A stretch of 64,000 nt of DNA from Diplolepis rosae (taxonomy: Eukaryota; Arthropoda; Insecta; Hymenoptera; Diplolepididae). A model generated the notes under the pieces. It worked only from the letters and a program-made list of their open reading frames with translations. It was not told the origin of the DNA and ran no database searches. The stretch spans positions 5,193,001-5,257,000 of the forward strand of contig JAPYXD010000259.1 of the NCBI GenBank assembly GCA_030998225.1. The letters run 5' to 3'. Below, piece after piece: positions 60,880 to 64,000 of this stretch (the first letter of the stretch is position 1; the number at the start of each line of letters is the position of its first letter). A program made the position numbers and the translations under genes.

Positions 60880-61400
60880 GTTTATGTGAAAAATGACTTT
60901 CGAAATTTTCATCAAATCTTTACATTTTGAGACGCCCTGAGTCAGAAAAAGTGATTTTTACGAAAGTGTCTGTCTGTAGTAGATCGTGTGCGGCATAACT
61001 CTCGATAGAATTATCAGATTGAATTGAGCTTGGGCACACTTTATCGGAGCCGAAAAAGTAAAGACCAGTTCGTTAACCAGCCATATCTAACCAAAATTGA
61101 GGAAACTAGACCATTTTTTGTGTTTTTGAAAAAATCAAAAGTTCTAACACTCGTTTTTGATAGTGCTCATAAATCTCTACAAATTATCTTCATAACATTC
61201 TTTGCTTAAACTAAAATTAGAAATGTTATAGCATGTTAAAACTTGAAAAAAGTCAATATCAAAATTCCATTTTCGAGTTAAATTATACGAGATATGAAAG
61301 AAAGTTATCATACAAAATTATTTTCTACATTAAAATCTAAAAGTTTAAATTGCAACTTTTTTTTCATAAGATGTATATTTTTCTATTTAATTTAAAAAAA
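60880..61400 (+). repeat. TCTG-containing dispersed repeat, copy C
   Basis: Shares TTTATGTGAAAAATGACTTT, GAGTCAGAAAAAGTGATTTT, TACGAAAGTGTCTGTCTG, AAGTAAAGACCAGTTCGTTA and AAGATGTATATTTTTCTATT with copy A. No MITE stands at the place used in copy B, and no Penelope-like insert. Confidence 0.75.
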
Positions 61401-61703
61401 TACCTAATTTGTATTTATCCGAATTATCATTTGTCATAAATTTTATGTGTTCGAATTACTATTTCTCTTAATTTCCATCTCATCGAAATGTCATGCTACA
61501 GAAAAACCATTTTACCTAAATTACAATAAAGCCGGCGAAAAATAATAGCGGGGGATTTTAATTCAGCCAACTGAAATTTTTAATTTAAATTATTATAAAT
61601 TGTTATTGGATGCATTTGACTTTGGCGCCGTTATTTTTCGGCTGGATCTGTTTTAGGTTAAATGCTATTTCTGTAAGATAACAATTCGCTGAAGTGGGAA
61701 TTA

Positions 61704-61976
61704 ACTCTCTAAATCTGAATCAGTTAAATTTTCACTGATTAAATCAGTGATTCACCTTTTCACTGATTCATCAGTGAAAAAATATTTTTCACTGTTAAAT
61801 CAGTTAATTTTCACTGGTTCATCAGTGAAAAAAATATTTCTCACTGTCAAATCAGTCAATTTTCACTGAAATAATCAGTGAAATTTGACTGATTTACAGT
61901 AACCTCTTTTTAGCTATTTGAAAGAGTCAAATTTCACTGATAATCAGTAGATTTTGACTGATTCAAATTTAGAGAG
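61704..61976. mobile_element. ACTGA-tiled palindromic MITE, copy 7
   Basis: Ends ACTCTCTAAATCTGAATCAG and (inverted) TTCAAATTTAGAGAG. It is in the opposite orientation to copies 1, 4 and 6, as the asymmetrical GGTTACTGTAAATCAGTC centre shows. Confidence 0.88.
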
Positions 61977-62250
61977 AAGAGAAATAGTTATTTCCAAATA
62001 TGATAATATATAAACGATGATTTGATAATATGAAAATTATGTTAAATAATGATTCGGGAAAATAAAAATTCAGATATATAGTTAATTGGAAATATAAACA
62101 TCAGGTTATGTAATAAATCGGAAATATAAAAATTAGAGCAATTAGTAATTCGTTTACATGAATTTCGATAAAATAAATTTTAGGAAATATGGAATTTAAG
62201 TAATATTTATGAGCCCCTAGTCTTGACTCTTCAGGTGCCCCTCCCCCTCC

Positions 62251-64000
62251 CGCACTCTACCCACATTCTTCAATTTCCGTGAATATCCTTTTTCAATGTA
62301 TAAGAGATAAATTGAATTTATATTTGCAGTGCGCTACTTATTATGCCAAAAAAGTTAACTTTAACAATTTTTTTTTTTTTAATGAACGAATAGATTTTGT
62401 GAAATTTTTGATATTTAAAAGACTATTATATGAACAAAATTTTGTATAATTTTCATTCAAAAATATTAATTATTTAAAGTGTTACAGCCGATACCTCAAT
62501 CAAAAGATTTTGAGAACGAATTTTTTTTTGTTGTCAATAAAAAAAGAAGTTTTAATGAAATAAAAATCCTTCCGTTAAGGACTGTCTTTTTATATTCAAG
62601 AAAAGACTGCTAAGTTTTCAATTGATGAGTTCGGTGATTTTTAAAAAATCTTGCTCATCGACTTTGAAAACGTCGTTTTAAGAAAAACACAACACAAGTT
62701 CGTCAATTCCAACCTCATATAATTATAGTCCATTTTATTATAATGAATGTTTCAAAATATCAATTTGGTGCTGCCGAATTTTTCAAAATTTACATGTAGG
62801 GCAACCCCTTAAGGGGTTTTATCACCTTTGAGCCCCCAAAAATAGTGTCATTTTTATGATTTATTTTCAAGCAGACAAAAAATGTAAAGCAATTAAAATT
62901 TATAGAGTGTATTAACGAATACATTATTTTTATAAAAAAAATTTTTTTTTTAAGAAATACAAAATGGGGGCTGAGTATTACCGTGTCCAAAAAAATTTTT
63001 TTTTTCCGGAGATTGTCCGCGGCAAGAAATTCTAAAAATTGAGATTTGCACTTGGAATAAAAGAATACATTTTTTCCTAATGTTTATAAGATTGCCCAGT
63101 GAAGTACCCAAAATAATAAAAAAATATTAATTTTCGCAAAAATGGTGTGCATTTTAATGTAACACTCGATTTTTGATTGTTTGTTTTTTGAAAATTGTTG
63201 AAATGGCGTACATTGCCGATTTGAAAAAGTCAGTTTCGAGAAAAACGCCTTTAAACTTTTAATAACGTAAGAAAGTACTATAATTTTGATATACTTCTAA
63301 TCTGCTATACCCTGTCCCCACGAAAACCCTATTGGGCATTATTTCAAGAACCCTAAGGGACTTTTTTATGCAACAAAAGCCGTCTTTACATTTTTTATCT
63401 GTGTAGGTATATATATTCGGCTACTCCAGTTGTCGGGATTAAAAATATAACTAAAAAGTTATTAATGGAGTTTTGCATTCCAGCGATTCTACCCTATTTA
63501 TGACTTCTTACTCGAGGTCAAATTCGTCAAAGAGCCTTGTTTTAGGTCTTCCTTTCCCTTTTCAATGTAAACATATTTGGTCAGGTGGATTTTATCTGAG
63601 ATTGTTATTAAATGAATGATATTTTCACACTAGTTGGCGCAAATTAGAAATATACGAGTAGACTTTTGATCATTTTCATTTCTAATTTATGTTATTATTT
63701 CAAATAAATTGACGAAATGTAGTCAAATTTAATCAAATATATTCATAAATAGAGAGAAAAAAATAGAAAATTGGTAAAAAAGTAAAAATTTTAAATTATT
63801 TGGAAATTTGTTTCAAATTCTAGAAAAAATGTAGTTTTTTGTAAAATTTTTGTAATTTTCGATAATTTTTGATAATATTTAACAAAAAAAATGGAGATAT
63901 AATTACATAAAATTTTCACATTCTTGATATATTAGAAATTGTACATACTTTATTGTAGAAATATAGAAATATAATAAAATGAGAGAATTAAATTTTCTAG
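62251..64000. other. AT-rich end of the window, no gene recognised
   Basis: Only AT-rich sequence with homopolymer runs and short low-complexity frames. I found no splice-ready exon, RNA gene or paired termini. Confidence 0.5.

Larger units (their letters stand above)
60681..62250. mobile_element. Foldback element of about 1.6 kb with nested repeats
   Basis: The left part 60745-60850 (TTCCTAAAATTTATTTTATC, GAAATTCATATAACG, CACATAACCTAATG) matches 62040-62195 in inverted orientation (GATAAAATAAATTTTAGGAA, CATCAGGTTATGTAATAAA). Outside these, the left end contains GCGCCTCTAAGTCTTAAGG and the right end GAGCCCCTAGTCTTGACTCT. It encloses copy C of the TCTG-containing repeat and one ACTGA-tiled MITE. 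The exact ends are uncertain. Confidence 0.6.

Overview
This is an AT-rich animal nuclear sequence with introns, GT-AG splice sites and many small DNA transposons. Two arthropod genes can be rebuilt exon by exon. One is abnormal spindle (asp, minus strand, 108-7274) and the other is the chitin-binding cuticle/tracheal protein Gasp, also called obstructor-C (minus strand, CDS 36525-52233 plus an alternative last exon at 31543-31603). Gasp is arthropod-specific. The gene structures and the transposon set (R1-clade non-LTR element, mariner relatives, Penelope-like remnant, many foldback MITEs) fit an insect, perhaps a hymenopteran; the order is an inference, not proven by the sequence.

Layout. 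1-7.3 kb: complete asp gene, six coding exons, 2073 codons. 7.3-8.4 kb: asp upstream region with a small MITE. 8.4-15.5 kb: a 7-kb structure bounded by long diverged inverted repeats. It holds a foldback MITE, one copy of a TCTG-containing dispersed repeat, and inside that a decayed Penelope-like insertion with 14-bp target-site duplications. 15.65-21.58 kb: a full-length GC-rich R1-clade retrotransposon with a perfect 14-bp target-site duplication and a poly(A) tail, but with five inactivating lesions. 21.6-31.5 kb: gene-poor, with a 1.75-kb element with terminal inverted repeats, an internally deleted mariner, a palindromic MITE and a hairpin-dense GC-richer patch. 31.5-52.4 kb: the gasp transcription unit, with TATA box, signal-peptide exon, three peritrophin-A domains and two alternative last exons. 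Its introns carry about a dozen foldback elements. 52.4-64 kb: no gene recognised; nested MITEs and two more copies of the TCTG-containing repeat.

The most unusual signal is a set of palindromic MITEs whose arms are tiled with one short motif in alternating orientation (ACTGATT/AATCAGT, TCCGAATGAATC, TTTGATTCAAA). The ACTGATT family has seven copies that can be delimited, plus a copy with the same termini but a different core. One copy has clear empty-site evidence, because it interrupts a dispersed repeat that is uninterrupted at two other places in the window.

The two host genes are unrelated in function. asp acts at spindle poles and the minus ends of microtubules. gasp encodes a secreted protein of the chitinous matrix. 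No operon-like relation is implied.
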